A stretch of DNA of 64,000 bases from Leptotrichia sp. oral taxon 218 (GTDB lineage: Bacteria > Fusobacteriota > Fusobacteriia > Fusobacteriales > Leptotrichiaceae), in NCBI RefSeq assembly GCF_018128225.1, contig NZ_CP072377.1, positions 496,001-560,000 of the forward strand. The letters run 5' to 3'. The notes under the pieces are model-generated. The model ran no database searches. It was not told where the DNA came from and saw only the letters and a program-made list of their open reading frames with translations. The position numbers were made by a program, and so were the translations under genes. Shown piece after piece: positions 33,926 through 42,542 of the stretch (its first letter is position 1; every line of letters starts with the position of its first letter).

Positions 33926-33958
33926 AATAAAGAAGAAAATCAATTTAAAAGGAAATAG
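33926..33958 (+). CDS. DUF4250-domain protein, exon 2
   Basis: Eleven codons, NKEENQFKRK plus TAG. It has no start of its own and makes sense only joined to exon 1 at TAT|AAT. The NQF motif is the conserved end of DUF4250 proteins, which is strong support for precise splicing at this position. aroK begins 15 nt later. Confidence 0.85.
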   Translation, partial: NKEENQFKRK

Positions 33959-33973
33959 GAGAAAACACATTAT

Positions 33974-34468
33974 ATGAAAAATATTATTTTAATCGGAATG
34001 CCTGCGTGTGGAAAAAGCACGATAGGAAGTTTACTGTCAAATAAAATTGATTTTGAATTTTATGATGCGGATAAATATTTGGAAGAGTGTGAAAATAGAG
34101 AAATATCGGATATTTTTTCGGAAGATGGAGAAGATTATTTTAGAGAACTGGAAACTAAGTATTTGGAAGAATTGTCGAAAAAAAATGGAATAATTATCTC
34201 AACTGGCGGTGGAGCTGTAAAAAAAGAAAAAAATATGGAAATTGTGAAAAAAAATGGGATTGTCATATTTTTGAATAGAAATTTGGAAAGCATTGCGAAA
34301 GAAAATCATGAAGCTAGACCGCTTCTTAAAAATTTAGACAATTTAAAAAATTTATATAACGAAAGAATAAAACTTTATCATAAATATTCTGATATTGTTG
34401 TGGAAAATGACGATGATATGGAAGTTATCATAAATAGAATTGTCATGGCACTAAAAGGTAAAATATAG
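33974..34468 (+). CDS. aroK: Shikimate kinase
   Basis: Phosphorylates shikimate. A 164-aa protein with the P-loop GMPACGKST at residues 8-16, DADKYLEE for substrate binding, the FRELE segment, STGGGAV, and the lid region EARPLL. All are family hallmarks. It starts at ATG behind AGGAG. It lies just after the intron-split DUF4250 gene, so its transcript may come through the IStron, whose own tnpB promoter could also supply read-through. Confidence 0.95.
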   Translation: MKNIILIGMPACGKSTIGSLLSNKIDFEFYDADKYLEECENREISDIFSEDGEDYFRELETKYLEELSKKNGIIISTGGGAVKKEKNMEIVKKNGIVIFLNRNLESIAKENHEARPLLKNLDNLKNLYNERIKLYHKYSDIVVENDDDMEVIINRIVMALKGKI

Positions 34469-34487
34469 AAGAAGGCTGGAAAATTGG

Positions 34488-34928
34488 ATGAAAAAGATAT
34501 GGATTATAAATGGACCTAATTTAAATTTTTTGGGAATTAGAGAAAAAGGAATTTACGGGAATGACGACTATGAGAGTGTTTGTGAATATATAAAGAGACA
34601 ATTTAACTTAAGAAGTCCAAAAGAAGTGGAAATTGAAATTTTTCAATCAAATTACGAAGGGAAAATAATTGACATATTGCAGTCAGCTTATTTTGAGAAA
34701 ATCGATGGAATTGTGATAAATCCAGGAGCATTTACACATTACAGCTATGCGATTTTTGACGGAATTAAGTCAATTCAGATTCCTACGGTTGAAGTTCATT
34801 TGAGTAATATTCACGAACGGGAAGACTTTAGAAAAATATCAGTTACAGCACCTGCGTGTGTTGCACAAATTTATGGAAAAGGTAAAGACGGATATGTCGA
34901 AGCTGTTAAATTTTTGTTAGAAAAATAG
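34488..34928 (+). CDS. aroQ: 3-dehydroquinate dehydratase, type II
   Basis: Dehydrates 3-dehydroquinate to 3-dehydroshikimate, the step before AroE. A 146-aa protein with the type II motifs: INGPNLNFLGIRE at the N-terminus, the catalytic tyrosine in GIYGN, FQSNYEG, NPGAFTHYSYA and EVHLSNIHERE containing the general acid histidine. Length is typical. It follows aroK by 19 nt in the same operon. Confidence 0.95.
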   Translation: MKKIWIINGPNLNFLGIREKGIYGNDDYESVCEYIKRQFNLRSPKEVEIEIFQSNYEGKIIDILQSAYFEKIDGIVINPGAFTHYSYAIFDGIKSIQIPTVEVHLSNIHEREDFRKISVTAPACVAQIYGKGKDGYVEAVKFLLEK

Positions 34929-34946
34929 GAAAGTAGGAATTGCAAA

Positions 34947-35381
34947 ATGGAAGAAAATAATAAAAGTGTGGAAATCTGCAGAATAGCACTAAAATTAGCG
35001 ATTTCATCTCGAGAAGAAGAACGGGAACTTGTGAAAAGTTATAGGTTGAAAGGAATAAAGACGGCGGCAGTCGATGTCGGTGGAGTTATGCCAAATTCAC
35101 GGTTTAAATTTATTGAAAATGCGCTTATTGCAGCGAAAAGAAATAATCTGATACAGGATGTTCATGTTCACGACGGAGCAATTATTGGAGCCATGCGAGA
35201 AGCTATGAGTCAAATTGAAACAATTATAAACGGACTTAGCGTCGGTGGAAAAATAGGAATTGCTCGTTCTGGAGAACATTTGTCAGTCGCTATTTTTTTG
35301 AGCGTTGGAATTTTGCAGTTTAACGAAGTCATAACTTCGGTTGCACATCGTTCAGTTTCCGTCTTGGAAAATGAAAAATAA
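34947..35381 (+). CDS. hutP: HutP-family RNA-binding regulator
   Basis: A 144-aa protein with the HutP pattern: SSREEERELVKSYRLKGIKTAAVDVGG, DVHVHDGAIIGAMREAMSQIE, then SVGGKIGIARSGEH and FNEVITSVAHRSVS. In Bacillus HutP, Mg2+- and histidine-bound hexamers act as an antiterminator for the hut operon. No histidine-utilisation gene is in the window. Here it closes the shikimate run, and a terminator follows. Its RNA target in this organism is unknown. Confidence 0.88.
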   Translation: MEENNKSVEICRIALKLAISSREEERELVKSYRLKGIKTAAVDVGGVMPNSRFKFIENALIAAKRNNLIQDVHVHDGAIIGAMREAMSQIETIINGLSVGGKIGIARSGEHLSVAIFLSVGILQFNEVITSVAHRSVSVLENEK

Positions 35382-35389
35382 AAAAAAAG

Positions 35390-35422
35390 AAAGCTCAAAC
35401 TGCATTGGTGTGAGCTTTTTTT
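35390..35422 (+). terminator. Terminator after hutP
   Basis: AAAGCTCA pairs with TGAGCTTT around a 13-nt loop, then TTTTTT. It ends the aroK-aroQ-hutP unit. Confidence 0.8.
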
Positions 35423-35487
35423 GGTAAATAAAAAATATTTAAATTAAAAAGATAGATAAATAAAAAATTAAAAGAGGTACTTATTAA

Positions 35488-36279
35488 ATGAAAAAAATAT
35501 TAATTTTTTTGATAATTTTATCAAATTTAACTTTTGGAACACAAAATTTTTCTGCAAATTCGAAGGTGTTAGATAAGATAGAGGCTGAAGTAACAAAAGA
35601 ACTTGAAAGAGGAAATAATGAGAAGGCTATATCAATATTAAAAAAATCAATTTCGGAAAATCCTGAGAAATCGGTTTTTCTAAAAATAGTGTTAGGAATG
35701 ATTTATATTGACATGGAAAGGAATAGTGAAGCTGAAAAAGAGTTTAATGAAGCTGTGGAATTGCAGAAAAAATATCCATTTTTTGATGAAAATGGGAAAA
35801 AACAGGATGTGAAACTGATAATTGGATCAATATATTTTGGAGCTGAAGATACTAAAAATGCATTAAAATGGCTAAAACAAGTTGATGATAAAGATTTTAA
35901 TGAAATTCTTGACAATCAGAAAGGCTTAAAAGACTATATCTTAGGTATTTTAAATTATAAGGAAGACAACATTGAAGAAGCAAAAAAAAATCTTTTGAAA
36001 TCGTATATTTATGATGAGGACGGTCTCTCAGAAAATATTTTGGGTCAGATTTATATCGATGAAGGAAATCAAAAAGAAGCTCAAAAGTGGTTTTTAAAAT
36101 CAGCAAGTAAAGGAAATTCAGGAGGCCAAGCAAATTTAGGTTTTCTTTATCAGATGCTGGGAGATAAAGAAAAAGCTTTAAAATGGATGACAAAAGCTCT
36201 TGAAACAGCGAAAAAAGAAAAAAATGCAGAGGAGGTAAAAGAGATACAGGAAATGATTGAGAGTGTTAAAAATAATTAA
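35488..36279 (+). CDS. Secreted TPR/Sel1-repeat protein 1
   Basis: A 263-aa protein with a signal peptide (KKILIFLIILSNLTFGT). It has several tetratricopeptide-type helix pairs: NNEKAISILKKSISENP, RNSEAEKEFNEAVELQKK, NIEEAKKNLLKSYIYD, NQKEAQKWFLKSASKGN and DKEKALKWMTKALETAKK. The AxxWxxKSAxxGN spacing is Sel1-like. Such proteins usually act as periplasmic binding scaffolds. It is a paralogue of the next gene; both share the phrase DEGNQKEAxKW. Confidence 0.8.
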   Translation: MKKILIFLIILSNLTFGTQNFSANSKVLDKIEAEVTKELERGNNEKAISILKKSISENPEKSVFLKIVLGMIYIDMERNSEAEKEFNEAVELQKKYPFFDENGKKQDVKLIIGSIYFGAEDTKNALKWLKQVDDKDFNEILDNQKGLKDYILGILNYKEDNIEEAKKNLLKSYIYDEDGLSENILGQIYIDEGNQKEAQKWFLKSASKGNSGGQANLGFLYQMLGDKEKALKWMTKALETAKKEKNAEEVKEIQEMIESVKNN

Positions 36280-36479
36280 ATTTGTTCTGATTGATATTTA
36301 TAAAATTAGAAAAAATTTTAAAATCAAAAAAATTAGAAATTTTAGGGATAAATTTTTAATTCTAATATTTTTTATTTATCCCCCAATATTTTATTTCGTT
36401 TATAAAAATAAAAAATATTATGTGAGATAAAAATTTATTTTATAGAATAAATTAAATTGCAGGAAAGGAAAAATTTAGT

Positions 36480-37232
36480 ATGAAAAAATATTTTATTTTA
36501 TTGTCGATAGCTATAAATTTAGGTTTAGGAATCCAAGGATTCTCGGCAATGACAAAATCAGAAAAAGAAAAACTGGAAAATCAAATAAATAAAGCGTATG
36601 AAAAGAAAGATACAAAAACTGGAAAAAGTTTAATTGTAAAATATTTGAATGAGTTTCCAGATGATGCTGGTTATTTAAATATGTTAGGCACTTTGTATGA
36701 CGATGAAGAAAATTATAAGGAAGCTGAAAAGTGGTATTTAAAAGCTATTGATAAAGGGAGTCTAATTGCAATCTCAAATTTGGCGTATAACTATATTGAG
36801 TTGGAAGATTATGCAAAAGCGATAAAATACTATAAGGAATACGCAAAAGTGGCAGATAATCCCGATAATTATTACTGGATGGGGTTTGCATATTCATATT
36901 TGGAAGACTATAAGAATGCAAAAGAGTGGTACTTAAAAGCTGTTAAAACTGATGAAGGCGGTTTTTCAGAAAATCAATTGGGAGTAATTTTTGATGACGA
37001 AGGAAATCAGAAGGAAGCTATGAAATGGTATTTAGCTTCTATAAAAAAAGGGGATTTGTGGGCGTACAATAATTTAGCTGTAGATTACATTGCGTTAGGC
37101 GATTATGAAAATGCTAAAGAATGGCTGGAAAAAGGCTTGGAATTGATTAAAAAATCAAGCGATTATTCAGATAACTTGGAATTACAAAAAAGTCTAAAAG
37201 AAAATTTAGATTATATTAAAAAAGCAAAATAA
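36480..37232 (+). CDS. Secreted TPR/Sel1-repeat protein 2
   Basis: A 250-aa paralogue of the preceding protein. The signal peptide is KKYFILLSIAINLGLG. Repeats include NYKEAEKWYLKAIDKGS, DYAKAIKYYKEYAKVAD, DYKNAKEWYLKAVKTDE, NQKEAMKWYLASIKKGD and DYENAKEWLEKGLELIKK. They are more regular than in its neighbour. Partner and function are unknown. The 200-bp space between the two genes holds no recognised element. Confidence 0.8.
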   Translation: MKKYFILLSIAINLGLGIQGFSAMTKSEKEKLENQINKAYEKKDTKTGKSLIVKYLNEFPDDAGYLNMLGTLYDDEENYKEAEKWYLKAIDKGSLIAISNLAYNYIELEDYAKAIKYYKEYAKVADNPDNYYWMGFAYSYLEDYKNAKEWYLKAVKTDEGGFSENQLGVIFDDEGNQKEAMKWYLASIKKGDLWAYNNLAVDYIALGDYENAKEWLEKGLELIKKSSDYSDNLELQKSLKENLDYIKKAK

Positions 37233-37298
37233 AAAAAGATATTTCTTGAAGTTGAGAAAATTTAAACTTTTATTTTAAAATAAAAAGAGGTGATAAAA

Positions 37299-39272
37299 TT
37301 GGATTTTAAGCTACATTCAGAATTTAGTCCGACTGGAGATCAGCCAAAAGCGATTGAAAAGATTGTGGAAAATTTGGAAAATGGGATTACAGATCAGATT
37401 TTACTTGGGGTTACAGGGTCTGGAAAGACATTTACAGTTGCAAATGTCATTGAAAAGATAAATAGACCAGCGCTGATTATGGCACCTAACAAAACTTTGG
37501 CGGCACAACTTTACAACGAATATAAAAATTTTTTTCCAGAAAACGCTGTGGAATATTTTGTCTCGTATTACGACTATTATCAGCCAGAAGCGTATATTAT
37601 GGCAACGGATACATACATTGAAAAGGATTCGTCAATTAACGATGAAATTGACAAAATGCGTCATGCGGCAACTGCGGCACTTTTGAATCGAAGAGATGTC
37701 ATAATTGTCGCATCAGTTTCAGCAATTTATGGTTTGGGATCGCCAGAAGCATATAAAGAAAAGTCGATTCCAATTGATGTAGAAACTGGAATTGAGCGAG
37801 ATGAGCTTATAAAACGGCTTATTTCACTTAGATACGAAAGAAACGATATTTCTTTTGAGCGTTCTAAATTTCGTGTGAAAGGGGATATTTTGGACTTGTA
37901 TCCGTCTTATCAGGACACGGCTTATAGATTTGAGTTTTTTGGGGACGACTTAGAAAGTATTTTTGAAATACATCCGCTTACAGGACAAAAAATTCGAGAA
38001 GTAAAAAGACTTACGATAATGCCGGCAACACATTATTTAACAACAGAAGATACAAAAAATATGCTTACAGAGATAAGAAAAGAAATGGAAGCAAGAGTTC
38101 ACGAGTTTAGAGATAAAAATAAATTAGTTGAAGCTCAGAGAATAGAGCAGCGGACAAAATATGACTTGGAAATGATTGAAGAAATTGGTTATTGTAAAGG
38201 AATAGAAAATTATTCGAGATATTTGACTGGAAAAAATGCTGGAGAAGAACCTGATACGCTGATTGATTACTTTCCTGATGATTTGGTTGTGTTTTTGGAC
38301 GAGTCGCATATTTCTGTACCGCAGATAAATGGGATGTATAAAGGGGATAGAGCGAGAAAACAGTCGCTTATTGATAATGGGTTTAGACTTCCAAGTGCAT
38401 TTGACAACAGACCACTAAAATTTGAAGAGTTTTTTGCAAAAGTTCCACAAGCGGTGTATATTTCGGCAACTCCAAGTGATTATGAGATTGAGCACTCAAA
38501 AGGGGAAATTGTGGAACAGTTAATTCGTCCGACAGGAGTTGTTGAGCCAAGTATAGACATTCGTCCGACTGAAAATCAAATTGATGATTTGATGGATGAA
38601 ATCAAGGTTAGAGTCGCCAAAAAAGAAAGAGTTCTCGTTACAACGCTTACAAAAAAAATGGCGGAAGAGCTTACGGATTATTATTTGGACTACGGGATAA
38701 AAATAAAATATATGCACTCGGACATTGATACGATTGAGAGAACTGAAATAATAAGAGGACTTAGAAAAGGTGAATTTGATGTCTTGGTTGGAATAAATCT
38801 TTTGAGAGAAGGACTTGATATTCCAGAAGTTTCACTTGTTGCGATTTTGGAAGCTGATAAAGAAGGGTACTTGCGTTCAAGAAGATCGCTTATTCAAACA
38901 ATGGGAAGAGCTGCAAGAAATGTGGAAGGAAGTGTAATCTTGTACGCTGACAGAATGACGGATAGCATGAAAGAAGCAATAACTGAAGTGGAAAGACGGC
39001 GAAAAATTCAAGAGCAGTACAACAAAGAAAATGGAATTAATCCAAAATCAATAAAAAGAAAAATCGATGCGGCGTTAGTTGACTATGAATTAGAAAAAGA
39101 AGAAGAAGTCAAAAAGGTTGCTAAAAATTATAAAAATACAAAAGAAATTGAAAAAGAAGTGAAAAAAATGGAGAAAAAAATAAAAGAATTATCAGAAGAG
39201 CTTAATTTTGAAGAAGCGATTAAAGTGAGAGATAAAATGAATGAATTAAAAAAAGTTTTGATGGAATTATAA
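37299..39272 (+). CDS. uvrB: UvrABC system protein B
   Basis: The damage-verifying helicase-like subunit of nucleotide excision repair, about 657 aa. Walker A is GVTGSGKT at about residues 37-44. The beta-hairpin region [10 protein letters not shown] clamps DNA. Helicase motifs include DESH, the ISATPSDYE segment, and the QTMGRAARN motif VI. The C-terminal coiled UvrC-binding domain ends the protein ([22 protein letters not shown]). I prefer TTG at 37299 over GTG at 37290, since the GTG overlaps the ribosome site GAGG. Confidence 0.95.
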   Translation: MDFKLHSEFSPTGDQPKAIEKIVENLENGITDQILLGVTGSGKTFTVANVIEKINRPALIMAPNKTLAAQLYNEYKNFFPENAVEYFVSYYDYYQPEAYIMATDTYIEKDSSINDEIDKMRHAATAALLNRRDVIIVASVSAIYGLGSPEAYKEKSIPIDVETGIERDELIKRLISLRYERNDISFERSKFRVKGDILDLYPSYQDTAYRFEFFGDDLESIFEIHPLTGQKIREVKRLTIMPATHYLTTEDTKNMLTEIRKEMEARVHEFRDKNKLVEAQRIEQRTKYDLEMIEEIGYCKGIENYSRYLTGKNAGEEPDTLIDYFPDDLVVFLDESHISVPQINGMYKGDRARKQSLIDNGFRLPSAFDNRPLKFEEFFAKVPQAVYISATPSDYEIEHSKGEIVEQLIRPTGVVEPSIDIRPTENQIDDLMDEIKVRVAKKERVLVTTLTKKMAEELTDYYLDYGIKIKYMHSDIDTIERTEIIRGLRKGEFDVLVGINLLREGLDIPEVSLVAILEADKEGYLRSRRSLIQTMGRAARNVEGSVILYADRMTDSMKEAITEVERRRKIQEQYNKENGINPKSIKRKIDAALVDYELEKEEEVKKVAKNYKNTKEIEKEVKKMEKKIKELSEELNFEEAIKVRDKMNELKKVLMEL

Positions 39273-39414
39273 AAAAAAATTATTTAATAATAAAATAACA
39301 AGGGATCTTGACTTCTTGCTAAAAAGTGGTAAGTGAAGAAAAATATTGTTACTTAAATTTTTTAAGAATCAAAATAAAAAGATTAAATAAAAATAAATTA
39401 GGAGAGTGAAAAAA

Positions 39415-39771
39415 ATGATAAAAGTATACCATTATCCAAAATGCACAACTTGTAAAAGAGCGTTGAAATGGCTTAAAGAAAATAATGTTGAATGTGAAAA
39501 AAGGGACATTAAAGAGCAGCCACCAGTATTTGAAGAAATGAAAGAAATTTACAAAAAAAGTGGATTGCCACTAAAAAAATTTTTTAATACGAGCGGACTT
39601 GTTTATAAAGAGTTGAAATTAAAAGATAAATTAGCTGACATGTCAGAAGACGAGCAGTTAAAACTGCTTTGCTCAAATGGAATGCTTATTAAAAGACCGC
39701 TTGTTATCGGAAATGATTTTATCTTAGTTGGATTTAAGGAAAACGAATGGGAAAAAGTTTTTAAAAATTGA
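39415..39771 (+). CDS. ArsC/Spx-family thioredoxin-fold protein
   Basis: A 118-aa protein with the CxxC-type motif YPKCTTCKRALKWL at the N-terminus, KRDIKEQPP, the FNTSGLVYKEL segment, and IKRPLVI with the conserved Arg-Pro. This is the ArsC/Spx/YffB family. Spx regulators and arsenate reductases share the fold, and sequence alone does not separate them here. The ATG at 39415 fits GGAG; the GTG at 39406 lies within the ribosome site. The mutS promoter overlaps the end of this gene. Confidence 0.85.
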   Translation: MIKVYHYPKCTTCKRALKWLKENNVECEKRDIKEQPPVFEEMKEIYKKSGLPLKKFFNTSGLVYKELKLKDKLADMSEDEQLKLLCSNGMLIKRPLVIGNDFILVGFKENEWEKVFKN

Positions 39772-39796
39772 AAAAGCAAGTAAACTGTGATATACT
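39768..39796 (+). promoter_or_regulatory. Candidate promoter for mutS, overlapping the previous stop codon
   Basis: TTGAAA (39768-39773), 17 bp, TATACT (39791-39796), 40 nt before mutS. Confidence 0.6.
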
Positions 39797-39836
39797 CTAA
39801 TAATAAAACAGTAAAAATGAAAGAAGGTTTATAAAT

Positions 39837-42533
39837 ATGGCACAGACACCGCTGATGAAACAATATACAGAAATTAAAGAAAATTTTCGTGACTGTATAT
39901 TGTTTTTTAGACTGGGTGATTTTTATGAGATGTTTTTTGAAGATGCGATTACGGCTTCAAAGGAGCTGGGACTGACGCTTACTTCAAGAAATAGGGAAAA
40001 GGGGATGGATGTTCCATTAGCTGGAATTCCATTTCACTCGGCAAATTCATATATTTCTAAGATGGTTGCAAAAGGTTATAAAGTGGCAATTTGCGAACAG
40101 GTGGAAGATCCAAAAACGGCAAAAGGGATTGTAAAACGAGAAGTTGTCAATATTATAACGCCGGGAACGATTATGGATATTGAATCTTTGGACGAGAAAA
40201 GTAATAATTATTTGATGAGTATATTGGAAGAAAATAATAAAGTTGGGATTTCATATATTGATATAACAACTGGGGAATTTAAAGTTACTGAGATTGAAAA
40301 AGATGAAAATTATATAAAATTATTTAACGAACTTAATAAAATTGAGCCAAAGGAAGTTTTGATTACTGAAGATTTTTATAAAATTATCAAAGAAAAAATG
40401 GATGATTTTACGCAAAAAAATGATTCTCTTGTAACTTTTTCTGAAAAAGTTAGGGATAGCGAGAAATTTTTAACTGATTATTTTAAAGTTATGTCACTAG
40501 AAAGTTATGGGATAAAAAATAAAAAAGTTGTTATAAATGCTGCTGCAATGGCACTTTTTTATGTGATGGAAATGCAGGTTGGAAATGATTTGACAGTTGA
40601 AAAAATGGAATTTATAAATGTTTCAAATTATGCAGAAATTAATTCAATTACTCAAAAAAACTTAGAACTTTTGAAAAATCAGAGAGAAAAGACTGTTTAT
40701 GGCTCACTTTTGTGGGTTCTTGACAAATGTAAAACTTCGATGGGGACAAGGCTTTTAAAAAGATTTATAAATAATCCGCTTCTTGATATAAAAGAAATTG
40801 AAAAAAGACAAAATGATGTGGAATGTTTTTTAAAGAATATTTTGTTAAGAGAAGACTTGCGGGAAATATTGGAAGAAGTTTACGATTTGGAGCGGCTAGT
40901 TGGGAAAATCGTTTTTGGGAACGAAAATGGACGAGATTTGGTGGCGCTGAAAAAGACGATAAAATCATCACTTAAAATTATGAATTTATTAAAAGAATAT
41001 GATTTTTTTAGTGAGATAGATGCGCAAAAGCTTTTTGAGTGTTTTCAAATGATTGAAGAGAGCATAAATGAAGATGCGCCGTTTTCCGTGAGAGAAGGAA
41101 ATATTATAAAAAGTGGCTTTAATCGAGAACTTGACGAAATTCGAAATATTATGAATTCTGGAAAAGATTTTCTTTTGGAAATTGAAAAGCGGGAAAAAGA
41201 GAAAACTGGAATAAAAAATATGAAAATAAAATATAACAAAGTTTTTGGATATTTTATCGAAATAACAAAATCAAATTTGAATTTAGTGCCAGAAAGTTAT
41301 ATAAGAAAGCAAACTTTGACAAATTCAGAGAGATTTGTAACTCCAGAGCTTAAGAAATATGAAGATACGATTATTAATGCAAAAGCTAAAATTGAAGATT
41401 TGGAATATCATCTTTTTAAGGAAATTAGCACTAAAATTAAAGAAAAAAGACATATTTTGACAAGACTTGCGGAAATACTTTCTTATCTTGATGTAGTTGT
41501 GTCTTTTGCGGTTATTGCGACTGAAAATAATTATGTGAAACCTGAAATTTGCGAAAGTTATGATTTTGAAATAAAAGGTGGGCGTCATCCAGTTGTGGAA
41601 AAACTTATTGGAAGAAACGATTATGTTGAAAATGATACTTTTTTGAGTGAAACGGAGAGCTTTGTGATTTTGACAGGGCCTAATATGTCGGGAAAGTCGA
41701 CTTACATGAAGCAGATTGCACTAATTTCAATTATGGCTCAAATTGGTTCATTTGTTCCAGCAAAAAGTGCAAAACTTTCAATCGTTGACAAATATTTGAC
41801 TCGAATTGGTGCGTCAGACGATATTTTATCAGGACAAAGTACATTTATGGTGGAAATGAGCGAAGTTTCAAATATTTTGAACAATGCGACAAAAAATAGC
41901 CTTGTGATTTTGGATGAAGTTGGAAGAGGAACTTCGACTTTTGATGGAATTTCAATTGCAACAGCAATTTCGATTTATATTCACGACAAAATTGGAGCAA
42001 AAACTGTATTTGCAACACATTATCACGAACTTACTGACCTTGCGTCAAAATTTAAAAATATAAAAAATTATCGGATTGAAGTTGATGAAAAAAATGGAAA
42101 AATTATGTTTTTGAGAAATATTGTAAAAGGTGGTGCTGATAAGTCGTATGGAATTGAAGTTGCAAGACTTGCGGGACTTCCAAAGGAAATTTTGAGTGAA
42201 GGAAAAAGGTTTTTAAAGCGGCTGGAGCAGAAAAAGGAGCTTATAGAAAAGACAATAGATGTGACACAGCTCTCACTTTTTTCTAAGAATGAAGAAATTC
42301 TTGAAGTTTGTGAAGAAAATCAAGGATTTGAGAATAACACGGAAACAACAAATAATTTTTACAAAGAAGAAATTTTTGAAATAAAAAAAGAAAAAGAAAA
42401 TATAGAAAGAGAAAAAGAAACTTTAAAAAAAATTGTTTTAGATATTGAAAATTATGATGTAAATAATGTGACTCCGATGGAAGCGATGAAATTTCTGTTT
42501 GAGTTAAAAGAAAAAATAAAAAAAGATAATTAG
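39837..42533 (+). CDS. mutS: DNA mismatch repair protein MutS
   Basis: An 898-aa mismatch-recognition ATPase. The mismatch-contacting FYE is in FRLGDFYEMFFED near the N-terminus. The connector and lever domains follow. The ATPase has Walker A GPNMSGKST at residues 614-622, ILDEVGRGTSTFDG and FATHYHELTDL. The C-terminus has a Glu/Lys-rich stretch (KKEKENIEREKETLKK) before the dimerisation helix. It is longer than E. coli MutS because of this linker. The next gene starts 9 nt downstream. Confidence 0.96.
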   Translation: MAQTPLMKQYTEIKENFRDCILFFRLGDFYEMFFEDAITASKELGLTLTSRNREKGMDVPLAGIPFHSANSYISKMVAKGYKVAICEQVEDPKTAKGIVKREVVNIITPGTIMDIESLDEKSNNYLMSILEENNKVGISYIDITTGEFKVTEIEKDENYIKLFNELNKIEPKEVLITEDFYKIIKEKMDDFTQKNDSLVTFSEKVRDSEKFLTDYFKVMSLESYGIKNKKVVINAAAMALFYVMEMQVGNDLTVEKMEFINVSNYAEINSITQKNLELLKNQREKTVYGSLLWVLDKCKTSMGTRLLKRFINNPLLDIKEIEKRQNDVECFLKNILLREDLREILEEVYDLERLVGKIVFGNENGRDLVALKKTIKSSLKIMNLLKEYDFFSEIDAQKLFECFQMIEESINEDAPFSVREGNIIKSGFNRELDEIRNIMNSGKDFLLEIEKREKEKTGIKNMKIKYNKVFGYFIEITKSNLNLVPESYIRKQTLTNSERFVTPELKKYEDTIINAKAKIEDLEYHLFKEISTKIKEKRHILTRLAEILSYLDVVVSFAVIATENNYVKPEICESYDFEIKGGRHPVVEKLIGRNDYVENDTFLSETESFVILTGPNMSGKSTYMKQIALISIMAQIGSFVPAKSAKLSIVDKYLTRIGASDDILSGQSTFMVEMSEVSNILNNATKNSLVILDEVGRGTSTFDGISIATAISIYIHDKIGAKTVFATHYHELTDLASKFKNIKNYRIEVDEKNGKIMFLRNIVKGGADKSYGIEVARLAGLPKEILSEGKRFLKRLEQKKELIEKTIDVTQLSLFSKNEEILEVCEENQGFENNTETTNNFYKEEIFEIKKEKENIEREKETLKKIVLDIENYDVNNVTPMEAMKFLFELKEKIKKDN

Positions 42534-42542
42534 GAGAAAAAA

